From: Neurospora crassa OR74A
Taxonomy: Eukaryota; Ascomycota; Sordariomycetes; Sordariales; Sordariaceae
Direction of reading: 5' to 3'
NCBI RefSeq assembly: GCF_000182925.2
Contig: NC_026505.1
Coordinates: 372,001-436,000 of the forward strand
Length of the DNA: 64,000 nt
Positions 23,719-34,962 of the stretch are shown here, piece by piece. The stretch's first letter is position 1, and every line of letters starts with the position of its first letter. The notes beneath the pieces are model-generated. The model did no database searches. It saw only the letters and a program-made list of their open reading frames with translations, and was not told where the DNA came from. The position numbers and the translations under genes are program-made.

Positions 23719-24680
23719 GTGCCTTACCTTACCTTTTAAGGGAGAGTATCTAGATTGAAGGATGGGAAAGAAAAGAGGGGGAGATGGAGAAAAAGAAGAA
23801 GGTGATCGATGCCATAGCATGACATGACAAGATAGTATGGCATGACATGGTATGAGCACAAGGTTGATGTCCATGACTGACCGTCTGGAGTGATGAGACG
23901 ACGGAGACGGAGACGAGACGGGAGAGGGATGAAGGATGAAGGAATCTTGTAACATAGGCCAATTTTTTTCAAATTTTTCCAAACCAATTTTTGTATCTGT
24001 ACATATACAGCTTTGCATCAAATAGAAACATACATCATATCATATCCATTGCTGTTTGTCTCTATCCTTTGATACTGGGTTATGTAGAGGTTCCTTGGCT
24101 TGTTACCTCTACTCTAATGATTTGAAACGAACAGGAAACAGTAAAGTCTCCCTCCTAAGCCACGCGTGATTGCTAAGTGCCATCCTATCCGGGATGTCGG
24201 TGGCGTTGTCGGATCTTCCCGAGTGAGGAATTACGAGCAAACAAAGTCCAGCGACAAAGAAACCTGAATCATGATACCTCTAACGTGAAATGAGTGATAT
24301 TCCGGATGCAGCGCCCAAACAATATGTCATGCTTCGGCCGCTAACTGAAAGGCGGCCGGCCACAAAGCATGGAATGGAACAGACCAGAAACGAGCCCGCT
24401 TTCTTTGTCTATGATCTGCCCACGAGTTAGCATGACTTTAGTTGAAGCTCTGCCCATTCGCCTTTAATTTTTCTTACCTACCTAGTATCCAGTTTGTTGT
24501 TTTATTGTTTCAACTTATCATTGCGTCCATTTTTCTTCCCCGGAGGACACTTGTATCTCTCGGGCTGTCATTCATCTTGTGTATGCGTGCAGCTCAAACG
24601 CAACTTCCTCAACACCATCTCCACACGCACTGCCAAAGAAAAAAAAGAAAAAAAAAACTAAAACTTCAGAATTCGCTACC
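23719..24680. other. Intergenic
   Basis: The first ~300 bp is the purine-rich 3' region of the AA9 gene, ending in T-rich possible poly(A) signals near 23990. The rest shows nothing recognisable. Confidence 0.5.
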
Positions 24681-25703
24681 ATGGAGTTCAGCACAGACAG
24701 CACTTCTTCTCAAAAGGAGTCATTCCAGCCAAAAGACATGGAGGAAAATGCCATGGAAGAAGGACCTAATGCTATGGAAGAAGGACCTAATGCTATGGAA
24801 GAAGGACCTAATGCCATGGATTCCAGCGTAGACATCCATTTGCAAGAGGTTTCATTATCGCACGGGCCAGAGGACGAAATTTACGAGGAAAATTTACCTG
24901 TCGTTGAAAGAGAACCTGCTGTTATGGAGGACACAACTGTCATGGAGAAGGCGCATGAACCTTTTGTGACGGAATGGTCACCTATCGTCGAAGGGTCACC
25001 CACTTTGGAAGGGGAAGAGTCACCCAAGGCGGAATGGTCACCGATCTCGGAGAAAGAACCTGTCCTCAAAGAGGAACCTATCGAGGAAAGAACATCTCCT
25101 TCCATCGAAACGCCATACTATCGCATCGATACGCCACCCATTGCTGAAAAGTCATCACCCATCAGAGAAAAGGAACCTGTCATAGAGGAGCCAACTGTCG
25201 CGACAGAGCCAACCGTCGTGGAAAAGCCATCTGTGCCATCTGTTGTGGAAAAAACGTCTTCCCTGGGAAAGGCACATGGTACAGAAAGGACATCTGTCGT
25301 GGAAAAGGAGGCACCGGTGGAAAAGGGGGCAGCTGCAGAAACGAACGCACCCATCGTGGAGAAGACATCTGTCATGCCAAACACTCATATCGCGGGGAAA
25401 GCACTTCTTATTGAGAAGATGTCTGTCATGAAGGAAACACCTTTCGTCAACAAGGTACACGTACCAAGTACCATGCAAAAGGTGCCTGTCGTGCTCAAGA
25501 CAACTGTCTCGAAAATGGCACCTTTTGTGGAGAAGTTCAAAAAGGAGATTCGTGCCCTTCAGAACTATCAGGAAGTCCCGTCAACAGCAGAACCGGCCGC
25601 CGCAATATCGGTCCTTTTCCTTTTCGCCGTGTACATGACGCTGTTCACCTTGATTTTCCGCCTCAATGCATCCTCGGTCCTTCTTTTCCTTCCACGGCTC
25701 TGA
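24681..25703 (+). CDS. Repetitive acidic protein with C-terminal membrane anchor (unknown)
   Basis: I do not recognise this protein. The ATG in GCTACCATGG was preferred over one 102 bp upstream that would add a lysine run. The 340 residues contain three in-frame copies of NAMEEGP (~24-45), then about 200 residues of degenerate units built on V-E-K/E-x-(S/T/P)-V with spacing near 7-12 (TSVVEKEAPVEKG, NAPIVEKTSVM). Prolines and charges predict an extended rod. A basic segment (VEKFKKEIRALQNYQE) and one hydrophobic helix (AAAISVLFLFAVYMTLFTLIF, ~306-326) lie 15-35 residues from the end, so it resembles a tail-anchored protein facing the cytosol. No signal peptide or intron is seen. The frame has no stop although repeats decay fast, which supports coding. 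Confidence 0.65.
   Translation: MEFSTDSTSSQKESFQPKDMEENAMEEGPNAMEEGPNAMEEGPNAMDSSVDIHLQEVSLSHGPEDEIYEENLPVVEREPAVMEDTTVMEKAHEPFVTEWSPIVEGSPTLEGEESPKAEWSPISEKEPVLKEEPIEERTSPSIETPYYRIDTPPIAEKSSPIREKEPVIEEPTVATEPTVVEKPSVPSVVEKTSSLGKAHGTERTSVVEKEAPVEKGAAAETNAPIVEKTSVMPNTHIAGKALLIEKMSVMKETPFVNKVHVPSTMQKVPVVLKTTVSKMAPFVEKFKKEIRALQNYQEVPSTAEPAAAISVLFLFAVYMTLFTLIFRLNASSVLLFLPRL
24750..24812 (+). repeat. Three tandem 21-bp repeats inside the coding region
   Basis: Three copies of a 21-bp unit (GCTATGGAAGAAGGACCTAA plus T), differing only at one wobble base, followed by a partial copy. Each adds seven residues without changing frame. Confidence 0.85.
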
Positions 25704-27332
25704 GCGGTTGACAAAACCGTCAATCGCCAATGAAATTAGATGCATCAAGCGGAAGGGTTGGCCGGTGCTTGTCACCGTTGCTCTTGCCCCGATACATCGC
25801 GACTTTTCTCCTGCATGCGTCATCTACTGCAGTCGATCACGACGGAACTTGTCAACTTGATGGCTCGTGCGCTTCCACTGCCCCCTCTGGCTCTGTTGTG
25901 CTGCTGGCGTCCGTCTCTTCTTCTTCGATGAGTGTAGTTACTACCTAGGTACTTGAAGTTTATCCCCGCACTCGCCATCAAACAGACTCGCACTCCTCAA
26001 AGACTACCTACCTATCGACGGCTCACCAGCTCAACCAGCGGCCGACACAAGCGACTGGAGTTCAGATACTGAGGCTTCACCACTAGCGGCGAATGACCTG
26101 GGGGGAAAAAATGTTGGCATAGTTCTCGAGCTCGTGTTGGAAGTCGTCTTTTGCCTCTACATCCTTTCACTTTCATCCGAAGATCAGCGGACTCTCAGCC
26201 TGCAAACTCGAGACAACTGGTTGTTGTCAAGTGCCAACGAATAAATAACAGCACGACATTTTCTTTTGCTTCGAATTCAGTGTCCTGACGTGCGCGCGGA
26301 AGGTAGTTCCACTCCGGCGGCAGCAAAGTCACAGAGAAAGAGTGATGCTGGATGAATCGATATTAAGGGCAGGCTTGACAGCCGGGTGCATGGGATCGCA
26401 ACCACTTTGGAAGGAAGGCGCGGGTAATTGGTGGTAGGCCGTCACCCGAAGCTTGCCAAAGGAAAATGTGCTTCACTCAGAGCAGAGCATACCTAGACAG
26501 AGGAGCAAGTCCAGAACTGGTCCCGAAAGTGGAAAGAGAGTGTTTCGAAGAGGCGAAAGGACATGTACTGTATCGTGCAATCATCGTTTTCCCAGTGTTA
26601 TTCTGGTCTTTCCCACCAGCTCCATACTTCGAATGAGCCATACATGTGTCTGATTTGTTCCAAAGGGAGATCGTACATTTTGAAATGCTCCCGTACAAAT
26701 CGAAGACATGTACTCCTGACCCAAATCACCGCAATCACTGTAGGAGTATGCTTTCCTAATGGAAGAAAGAGCACTATCAAGAGTTGGAAATGCCTGGACA
26801 AGTTGACTAGAGGTAACAGGTTCCTGACAAGAGACGTTTATTGTAGAGGCAGTCCTGTCACAGCACATAGGATCACCGTGCTGTCCAGGTGCTGTTTCCC
26901 TTCTCAGTCCAGTCGGTACACTCGTGACCGTCGGGTTCCTGCCAGGTACGGGAGAGCGTGACACAAGAAAAATTGTCTGTTCCCCTCGTCTAGAAACAAG
27001 GAGGAAGGGGAAGGAACGCGTACCTCTACGAGCAACCAATTTCGACTCCCACAGTTTCTTACTCTCCCACGCGCCTTCCAGGCGGCTGCTCCCCTCGTTT
27101 CCTCTCTCCCCTCCCTCCCTTCCCCTCCTCTCTCTTCCCTCCCCACCCGTTATTAACTTCCCTCCCCCTCCTCTCTTCTCTTCTTCTCCTCTTCCCTTTC
27201 CTTCAACATCAAACACAACCATCGTTGTTCACCACCACTTCCTCACCATTCTTCGTCGCTGCTTGCGTTCAAGAACGTCAACAACACCACCAAAAACCAC
27301 CACCTTCTTCAACCTCCAGTTACTCGGCGTAG
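25704..27332. other. Intergenic
   Basis: No gene recognised. 27060-27200 is an almost pure C/T block followed by an A/C-rich leader-like segment, looking like a former or present promoter. Confidence 0.5.
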
Positions 27333-27406
27333 CGCCAGGGTGCCATCGTCGCCCTGCTCCCTGCTGGTGCCCTCCTCGGTTCGCTCGTCGCTGGCACTTT
27401 CTCTTG
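27333..27406 (+). pseudogene. Possible scrap of an MFS sugar transporter
   Basis: In one frame this reads RQGAIVALLPAGALLGSLVAG then TFS, which resembles the loop and helix of fungal MFS sugar transporters (usually followed by D-x-x-GRR). A GTAAGC donor follows at 27407, but no continuing exon with the expected motif appears. The match is short and Ala/Leu-rich, so chance is possible. Confidence 0.3.
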
Positions 27407-27499
27407 GTAAGCTCTGCTGCCTCCTACCTCCGTGGCGTCCATGACAGGATTACCTATTGACGTCTCCTTCCACTTCAGCCCCTCATCAATTTCACCGCC

Positions 27500-27709
27500 A
27501 TGGATCAAACATCGGCTACGGGTGCTGCTGCGGCTGCCTCAGCAGCACCCACAGCTTCATCGGCTGTCCCAGCTGCACCCGCAGCACCACCAGCTGCTCC
27601 GGTTGCCCCGGCCCCATCAACTTGCTCTTGCCCGGCTCGCAACCGTAAGGGCGTCCTATTTGCTGTTCCTGTTGTGACGGGCGGTAATGCTCCTGTGCTC
27701 CCAGACTGA
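27500..27709 (+). CDS. Hypothetical Ala/Pro-rich small protein
   Basis: The start codon has a strong context (CACCGCCATGG) and follows a possible 5' intron ending in CAG at 27479. The frame gives 69 residues: a run of Ala/Pro/Ser (residues 1-43), then CSCPARNRKG and a short hydrophobic end. A GTAAGG inside it at ~27646 could be a donor and would change the last residues. No family was recognised. It sits between two gene relics, so it may itself be non-functional. Confidence 0.3.
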   Translation: MDQTSATGAAAAASAAPTASSAVPAAPAAPPAAPVAPAPSTCSCPARNRKGVLFAVPVVTGGNAPVLPD

Positions 27710-27794
27710 GCACAAGGTGAGTAAACACATGGCTTCCGCTCGTCAGTCCAAGCTCAGCACAGAACTAACACGATGAAGTAGGATAGATAGTAGG

Positions 27795-28220
27795 GCCAGG
27801 GGGGGGGGGGGGGGTTGCCAAGTTGCAAGTCACCTTCGAATCATCTTTGTGTCCGTTTCTCTTGTTGTTGAGACGTCAATGCTAACAATTTCCTTATGCA
27901 ACCAGGTTTTCACAACCCCCCCCCCCTTTGGAAATTGTAAAATCAGAGCGGGTCCGGGGTGAAGTTGCTAAGAGTGTCGAGGACGCTCCCGGGCGCTCTG
28001 CCATGTGGAGTCCGTACCCTCGCCTCAGCCGACGCTCCAAGTTTACAGATTTGATGTCTCGCGAGTCTGGTTGGACTGTACAAGGGCCCTCTGACGGCCG
28101 GCTCCGCGACGTTTCCCTTCTCGGCTATCTACTTCCCAACTTACTCCCACCTAAAGAAGGGACCTTTTCGGCGAGTCAAAGACCAAGAAGGTGAGTGTTC
28201 TCCATATCCTCCCCCGTTGT
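27795..28220 (+). pseudogene. Decayed copy of the mitochondrial aspartate/glutamate carrier gene (Agc1-like)
   Basis: Pieces of a carrier repeat appear in order but in different frames: QVFT then PLEIVK (~27903-27945), GEVAKSVEDAPGRSAMW (~27960-28008), LVGLYKG (~28065-28085), LRDV next to PFSAIYFPTYSHLKK (~28098-28160), then DLFGESKTKK (~28162-28190) and a diverged VSVLHIL. Fungal Agc1-type carriers have these motifs in this order. At least three single-base frame changes separate them, so it cannot encode a carrier. An intron with a GCTAAC branch site seems to survive at ~27824-27905, so the copy arose from DNA rather than mRNA. Runs of ~16 G and 12-13 C sit where the parent would have Gly-Gly and Asn-Pro codons. 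Only about one tenth of a carrier gene is present. Confidence 0.75.
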
Positions 28221-31200
28221 CGATACCCTCTTGACTAATTGCTGGATCACCGGGTGTTTGACAGGCCGGCCTAATTTGCCACCGATTCGAACTGCTCTCT
28301 CGATTGCCTCCACGGCAGCCGGTCTTTTCACCGTAGATGAGGATTTGATTGAGAAGGCAATTGAAACATCGGGTTGCACTGTCTCGGGGAGTGTTGCGAA
28401 TTGGATCTGTCTGTAGGGGGCGGGGTCGTTGGAAGAGGGAAGAGTTGTGTCTGTAGTCTTCATGTATGTCTGTATGCTTCACGAGCAAGTCCGTAGGGAG
28501 CCACGCGATAACAACACTCCATATCTATGGCCACAAATCATCCACTTTGATCGCTTGACTCCAGCTCACTCACCACATGTCAACGTACATGTAACCATTT
28601 CACCATCCACACCCTCCCCAGCATCCTTCTCACACAGCCAGCACAACCCTTTGCAGATAGCTGATGAATCCCTTAGATACGCGCTACCGTTCACACTCCT
28701 CAATCTGTCCAGGTGCTTCCCCAATTCTTCCTCTGCGCCACATCCGTCTCCATCTGCGGATGTGAATAATTGACATACATCTCCTACTCCTCCATCGAAA
28801 TGTTATTTGGGACTGCGTTCCCCACAAAGTTTCGGATGGCCGCGAAGCCGTGCCTTCATCCGGATACATCCTCTTACCTACCTACCTATTCACGCAGTCG
28901 TAAATCAGGAACATGACAGGTAGGTACTTTAAATGAGCGTAAGCGGTGGAGTCCACATTGGGAACGGTGACGGCAGGGGTTCGGCGGCCTTGTTACACGC
29001 CGATTTACACGTGCCAATCCTGCTTGTTGACTTTGGAGTAGGTGCACCAACAGAAGGTAAGGTAACGGCGGAGAGTGGGGAGGGTAGTTGTATGAAGACG
29101 TGAGCGTAAAGGGAGGAGGAGTAGAAGTTTTCGTGCTTGTTGTACAGTATTCGTAGTCAGTTGGTAGGGGCCGTGCTCCAAAGACTTCCATTTTGGAATA
29201 AAACGAACAAACAAATGAACGAAGAGGAAGAGAACCAGATGAAGGTGAAAGGTGAAGAGAGAGAGCGGAAACTTGAATTTCGAAAAGAAAAATAACGGAT
29301 CCGCTTACGCTTACGCTGACGCCAGCTGGTTCAAGGGTTAGTTCGGTAGGTGGGTGTCTGTTTTCCATAATCTGGATAACGTTGGGAAAAGGGAATGAAG
29401 AAGAAGAAGAAGAGGAGGCTTGCTCATCCTGGACAACATAGGTAGTCTAACGGCTGAACGTCTGATCTCGTTTTTTTTGTTTTTTTCTGACTGGAAAGTC
29501 CATAAGCAACATGCCCCACACAGCCCAGATCCCCCTTCTACCTAGGTACCTACCTACCGTTGCTATGCCGGTGTGAAGTTGAGTTGGAGGTTGTAAGAGG
29601 TCGCCATCCAGTAATTTTTTTTCTTTGTTGGAGCCGCGAGTGTCCGATTCAGCCTACTGTTCATCCGGACCATAAGATGGAGCTATGATGACTGGTATAC
29701 GGCGCGTTACCAGGGACTAGGTAGGGGACAAGTCGGGCTGGTTCTTCTAGGGGCCGACAGCATGGTACATAACGGGCATGCACTTGACAGGCCACAAGCC
29801 TAGAATAGACTTTCGGTTTCACGCAGATCTGATCAAGTTGGGTCTGCAGTGGCCTCCTGTTGCAAATGGAGTGAAGCAGTCCAGTCTTTTCTCTGAAATG
29901 TTTTTTTTCTGTGTGCAACGGTATTGGGACAGAAAGCTGCACATAGTCCATGGAGCCTTTTCCGTCTCCAAAAGAGTTTTGTTGTTTTGGTGTAAGCCAT
30001 CATATGGGAAAGGAGCTGATTGTAGTTGGGGATTTCCCAGCCAGACTAGGGTACCTACTAGGGATATCAGGGCAACGTTGAGCGTTTGATGGAGATATTG
30101 GGATAAAGGACATTTGATGGGATGGGATTTAGCCACTGGTGTTTGGTACAGCTAGCTCTGTGACAAGGGCAGGAGGATCTGCGATGTCGATTCATAATTC
30201 GGCAAATACTTCAAAGGGGAGAATCGAAACGGCGCGGAACTTTCTCACATCTTATGCGATGACCAACCCTCGCTGGTATGGTGATGAGCCATACTTCGAG
30301 CCGTTATATGCTACCCTCCGTTGTCAACACCCGCTACCCGAGTCAGGTACGAAAAGTTTGGGGGAAGACTGGACAAAGGCTCAAGAGCCCCACGAGGAGA
30401 GAAAATTGAAGAGAAAAAAAAAAGAAAAGTGAAGGAGCACTGCCAGACATAGATGAGCACCATAAGGATAGAATAATGTCAGCTAGCAACTAATGGGAAA
30501 ATAACAAACGTACGTAGAGGCATGTTACTCATGAATCACTTGATGATTTGGCCCAGAAAAGGGCTTATGTAGGTATCAAAGCAAAATACAGCAGAAATCT
30601 TGAAGTCCGTATATGGGGGGAACTTGGGAATCGAATCTTGCATGAAGGAACAGCGAGGTCGAAGGTTGATGTTGTTTACAAATCATGATGGTGATTGGTA
30701 ACTCCAGATGGGACGGACCAGATACATCGTCTGTTTGGCGGCGCCTTCGAGGCGAGGTTGTTGATTTCCGGAATCCTGTACAACAATCTGTACAGAAAGA
30801 ATGCTCCAGATATCTCCACATCGCGGGTGCGGGCGACAACGTGGACGACAATGCTGAGTGAATGGAAGGTGAGGTTGAAGAGATGAAGTCGAAGGACGTC
30901 GTTGGATAGTGTGGAGTGTCTGCACTGTACAGTCCAATACTGGGTTGTCTGTTAGCTCGAGACCTCTTGTCAACTTGTCCAGACGGTACCACATGTGGTT
31001 ATTAGTGCTCTTTGACTCCCAGGGCATGAGTTTGGATGAAAATGGCCACTCGAAGCTCCATAATCCATGTCGTCAACAATAAATTTGCATGTTGAAGGAC
31101 AATTACGGCGTTCAGGACGAGTCTATATGATTCTACTCGGGGTGCCAAACTAACATAGTATCTAAATCAGCATTGGCGGTACTGCGCTAACCCTAACCCA

Positions 31201-31398
31201 CTGCGGGGCCGCTCTCCGTGGTTCGTCAGCTGCCCTTGTGTGTCCATCCACTGTGATGTTTGACCTGTACATACATCATTCCATGAACGCGACAGCTTCC
31301 CTCCACGCGACTTGGATCGACGATTTGCAGACCACCATCCCACCCCAGACAGACTTTACCACCCACATTATCACACCGAACCGACGAATTCACGAACC
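28221..31398. other. Intergenic
   Basis: About 3.2 kb with no recognised gene. It contains CTACCTAGGTACCTACCTACC at ~29538-29558 and (GAA)n near 29400. The last ~150 bp before TAF6 is an A/C-rich leader. Confidence 0.5.
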
Positions 31399-32887
31399 AT
31401 GGCAGGGGAGGGACCCAAACTCCTCTGGAACCCCGAGAACGTCAAGGATGTCGCCGAGTCGATAGGAATCAACCTGACCGAAGAGCCCCTCCGCGTCCTC
31501 ACCCAAGATGTCGAATACCGAATTGGCCAGGTCGTCGTCGAGGCCCTACGCTTCATGCGCGCCGCCAATCGCACCACTCTGACAGTCCAAGATGTCTCGC
31601 AAGCTCTACGAGTTCTCGACGTCGAGCCCCTCTACGGATACGATTCCACGCGGCCACTTCGCTACGGAGAAGCCAGCATCGGTCCCGGCCAACCGCTGTT
31701 CTACATTGAAGACGAGGAGGTGGACTTTGAGAAGGTCATCAACGCTCCCTTACCAAAGGTGCCCCGCGATATGAGCTTTACTGGTAAGCTTGTTTCAGTT
31801 CTCTCTCTCACCCAGTGCTCACCTCACCTCAACCTAGTCGCATCAGCTAACACTTTTCTTCCTCTCGCGCGCAGCCCACTGGCTCGCAATCGACGGCGTC
31901 CAGCCCTCCATCCCCCAAAACCCCACCACAGCCGAGACCTCCTCCAAGGACCTCCTGCCCAAGGGTCCCGGCGCTAACCCCGCCGTCGCCGCCCTCGCCG
32001 GCAACGACAACGTCGCCTTCCGCCCCGCCGTCAAGCACGTCATCAGCAAAGAGCTCATCCTCTACTTTGACAAAGTCCAAGCGGCCATCATGGACGACGA
32101 CCCGGACGAAGAAAAGACGCGCCTGCGCTCCGCGGCTCTGGACTCGGTCCGCTCCGACCCCGGTCTCCACCAACTGGTGCCCTACTTTGTGTCCTTCATC
32201 AACAACCAAGTGACGCACCGACTCGACGACCTCTTTGTGCTCCGGCAAATGATGGAACTCACCGGCGCCATCCTCGACAACCCCTCCATCTTTCTCGACC
32301 CGTACGCCTCCTCCCTCGCCGCGCCCGTCTTGACCTGCCTCATGGCCCGCAAACTCGGCGGCTCCGAATCCAGTCTCGAAGGAACCGACGCCCTGAAAGA
32401 CCAGTACCGCCTCCGCGAAGTGGCTGCCAGTTTGCTCGGCACCATCGCACGGAAATATTCCAAGACCAACGCCCTGTTGCGCCCCAAACTCACGCGCACG
32501 TGCCTCAAGTTCTTTTTGGACCCAAGCAAGTCCCCTGCGGTCTTGTACGGCGCCATCAGCGGGCTCGCGGCCGCCGGCGGGCCCGAGGCCGTGCGCATCC
32601 TGGTTCTTCCTAACTTGAAGATGTTTGACGAGGGGATCTTGACTCCGCTCCGCGAAAAGGGCGAGGCGAGCCATTTCGAGTACGAGGCGCTGGTGGGAGG
32701 GATCATGAAGGCCATTGAGACGCTGGTGGAGGGGATCACCCTGCCTGTTGTTGCGGACGTGGCCGAGTTGGAGAGGGAGGGGCAGTTGGTGATTGAGTTT
32801 TTGGGAAGGACGATTGGTGAAAGGGTGGCGAGGTTGGGGAACCAGCATTTGAATCGGGGGATTTTGGAGGTGAGGCATTTGGAGTAG
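31399..32887 (+). CDS. taf6: TAF6, subunit of TFIID (and SAGA in fungi)
   Basis: TAF6 pairs with TAF9 through a histone fold inside TFIID/SAGA and supports RNA polymerase II initiation in the nucleus. Two exons (31399-31783, 31875-32887) join in phase to 465 residues. The histone fold occupies ~5-75 ([15 protein letters not shown], then [20 protein letters not shown] and [22 protein letters not shown]). The linker [20 protein letters not shown] and [17 protein letters not shown] are highly diagnostic. The C-terminal HEAT-type TAF6C domain follows (~190-400: [44 protein letters not shown]). The start is in ACCATGG. The length is usual for fungal TAF6. It converges with the sdhC gene. Confidence 0.96.
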
Positions 32888-33744
32888 TGGTTGAATGCCG
32901 CCGCCGCGGCGATGAGAGCTCGATCATGATGGAAGAGAAGAGATTGAAAAGGAGGTGAGAGAAAGACTGAAGGAGGGAGGGAAAATGGTCGGCAGCACGC
33001 GAAAAGTTGAATTCCTACGGGACTTAGATTTTCCCGTACTTTGTATCCTTACCTGGGGGTTTTCTTTTAATCATACAGCGTGGCGTTTGGGTTTGGTTTT
33101 TCATATGAGAGTTTTAATGAATGGACTTGGTTAGTCGGATAGGTACAGAGGGTCGGTCAAAATTGATGAAAAGTTGGCTCACTGCATGGCTTGAAGATAT
33201 ACTTTGAGAACTAGACCTAAAAACAGTTCGTCCTTCTATGCTTGTCTTCCGGGCTACTGTTCCATGATGATTTATGTACTCGTTGTGATCATTGATCGTT
33301 CGTTCGTTTGTGCTTGGACACTCGACAACCACACAACACGATGGTTCCCTGAGCTGGATCATCGAAGATTTAGCTTCTATTTAGTTTTTTTTGGATACAA
33401 ACTAATGGCAGGTTCCTGGGAACGTGTTTGCGTACCAGCAGCACAGATCTCACTAGACCATATATATATACCCACGGTTCAAGCGTGCTTTGCTTCACGC
33501 GAAGGACGAAAAAAAAAAGTGAATGTCTCCATTTCAACAAACCTCCCTCCCCTTCCTCTTCCTCCCCTCTAGGTAACAGGTTTACTCATACAGCACACGA
33601 CCCAATCTTTTTCCGTGGAAATGACCGCAGGAGTTTTATGTCCAAGAGTAGTTTCCCCCGTTCCTTCCTTCCTCCCAATCCCTTCTCTTATCTACCAAGC
33701 TTCACCACACCTAAACCACCCTTCTTCCTAAGAAAAATGATGAT
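32888..33744. other. Convergent 3' region, TAF6 / sdhC
   Basis: 3' flanks of two convergent genes. T-rich stretches, no further gene recognised. Confidence 0.6.
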
Positions 33745-34962
33745 CTACATGAAAAAAGCCAAATACACACCGCCCACAATGCTCGCTCCCCAAAAGTACC
33801 AACCAGTCTTGATGATCGTCGCCCTCGAGAAGCCAATGCCCAGATCGAACGCCAAGTGTCTGACGCCGTTGATGGCGTGGAACACAAACGGCCAAGCGAC
33901 CAGGAACTTGAGCGCGCCCTTGACGGCCACGGGCAAGGCAGCGGCAGCGGCCACGAGCGAGGCCGACTCGAGGTGCCAGCCGACAAGAGGGGCAGCGAGG
34001 TAGGCGACGGCGGAGGCGTAGAGGGCGCCGGAGAAGGAGGCGCCCGTGATGCGTTGCCAGGCGGAACCGCCGAACCAGGTTTGCTTGGGGTCGTAGATCT
34101 CGAGGTGGGGGGAGACGGGGCGGTTGAGACGCTGTTTGGCGAGGATGGCGGCTTCGTCGGCCGGAGTGAGGCGTTCGGTTTGGATGGGTCTGGATTTTTT
34201 GGTGAAAGGGGGAGGTGGGGTGTTAGTAGAGGTTTCATGGGTTGAGTCGAGGTGGTTGGTTTGGGGTGTAGGTTGGTGATGGGGGTGGTGTTGATGTCCA
34301 TGCTGGTTGGTGGTGTTGGTCTTTCGTGGTTGACATGATAGGTATGGGTGACGGGTGCTTCGGCGGTCAGGCGTGTGTCCCCCTCCCGGGTATCTCGGTC
34401 GCTTTACTGGTGGTGTCTTGCGCCGGTTGCTGATTGTTGGTGTTTCCTCCTCCTCTTTCTTTCCTTGCGATACATCGCAACGGGTTGTAATCATAGGCGA
34501 CGAATGAGTGTTGACTATGTAGAACCATCGCAGCCGCATGGACCGAACCGACCGGGTGACGCGGGACCGCAATATCGGTGACGAAGGAGGAGGAGAGTAT
34601 ATGTTCGAGAGAGACAGAGAGAGGGATCGGTGCCTACCTAGTCTGCATAGCAGCAAAGGGAGCAAGCTTGAAGACGCTGCTAGGGGCAGCGGCCACTGTG
34701 AATGTTGGAAGCGCGATTAGCATTTCATCTTTCTTCTTTTCGCCAAATATATCACGGGGGATGGGGACCAAGTCGCGTGGGCCGGGACGGGACGGGAGTA
34801 GAGAATAGGATGGGTAGATATTGCATCATTGCATGTGCTACACCACCCAATGCGCAACATAGAGCAACTTGGAGAAACACGGAACATGGACAAAAGAAAA
34901 AGAAGAAAAAGTAGAGACATACCCCGACGAAGGGCGGTGGTACCAGCGCGCTGAGCAAGCAT
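33745..34962 (-). CDS. sdhC: Succinate dehydrogenase cytochrome b560 subunit (SdhC/Sdh3)
   Basis: The membrane anchor of mitochondrial complex II, which binds ubiquinone and haem b. Three exons (34962-34923, 34695-34638, 34189-33745) join in phase to 180 residues. Residues 1-33 are an Arg/Ala-rich mitochondrial targeting leader (MLAQRAGTTALRR...). The mature part has RPVSPHLEIYDP, then SAWQRITG, where the usual SxxHRxTG motif has Gln in place of His, and FHAINGVRHLAFDLG, which carries the haem-ligand region (His137, Arg143, His144). Three membrane helices are visible (~84-103, ~109-136, ~157-179). Intron 2, at 448 bp, is long for this genome, and intron 1 is 227 bp. The first two exons code only for the leader. 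The gene is in a compact block of housekeeping genes. Confidence 0.95.

Noticed and set aside
22600-24021. 473-residue antisense frame over the AA9 gene
   Set aside because: It mirrors the GC-ending codons of a certain gene, is Gly/Val/Ala/Asp-rich and has no domain.
28270-28310. T-loop-like GTTCGAATC on the minus strand, possible tRNA
   Set aside because: The flanking bases cannot form the T stem or an acceptor stem, and no A box lies at the right distance.
31847-32878. 343-residue antisense frame over TAF6
   Set aside because: TAF6 is unambiguous on the plus strand, and the shadow lacks any motif.
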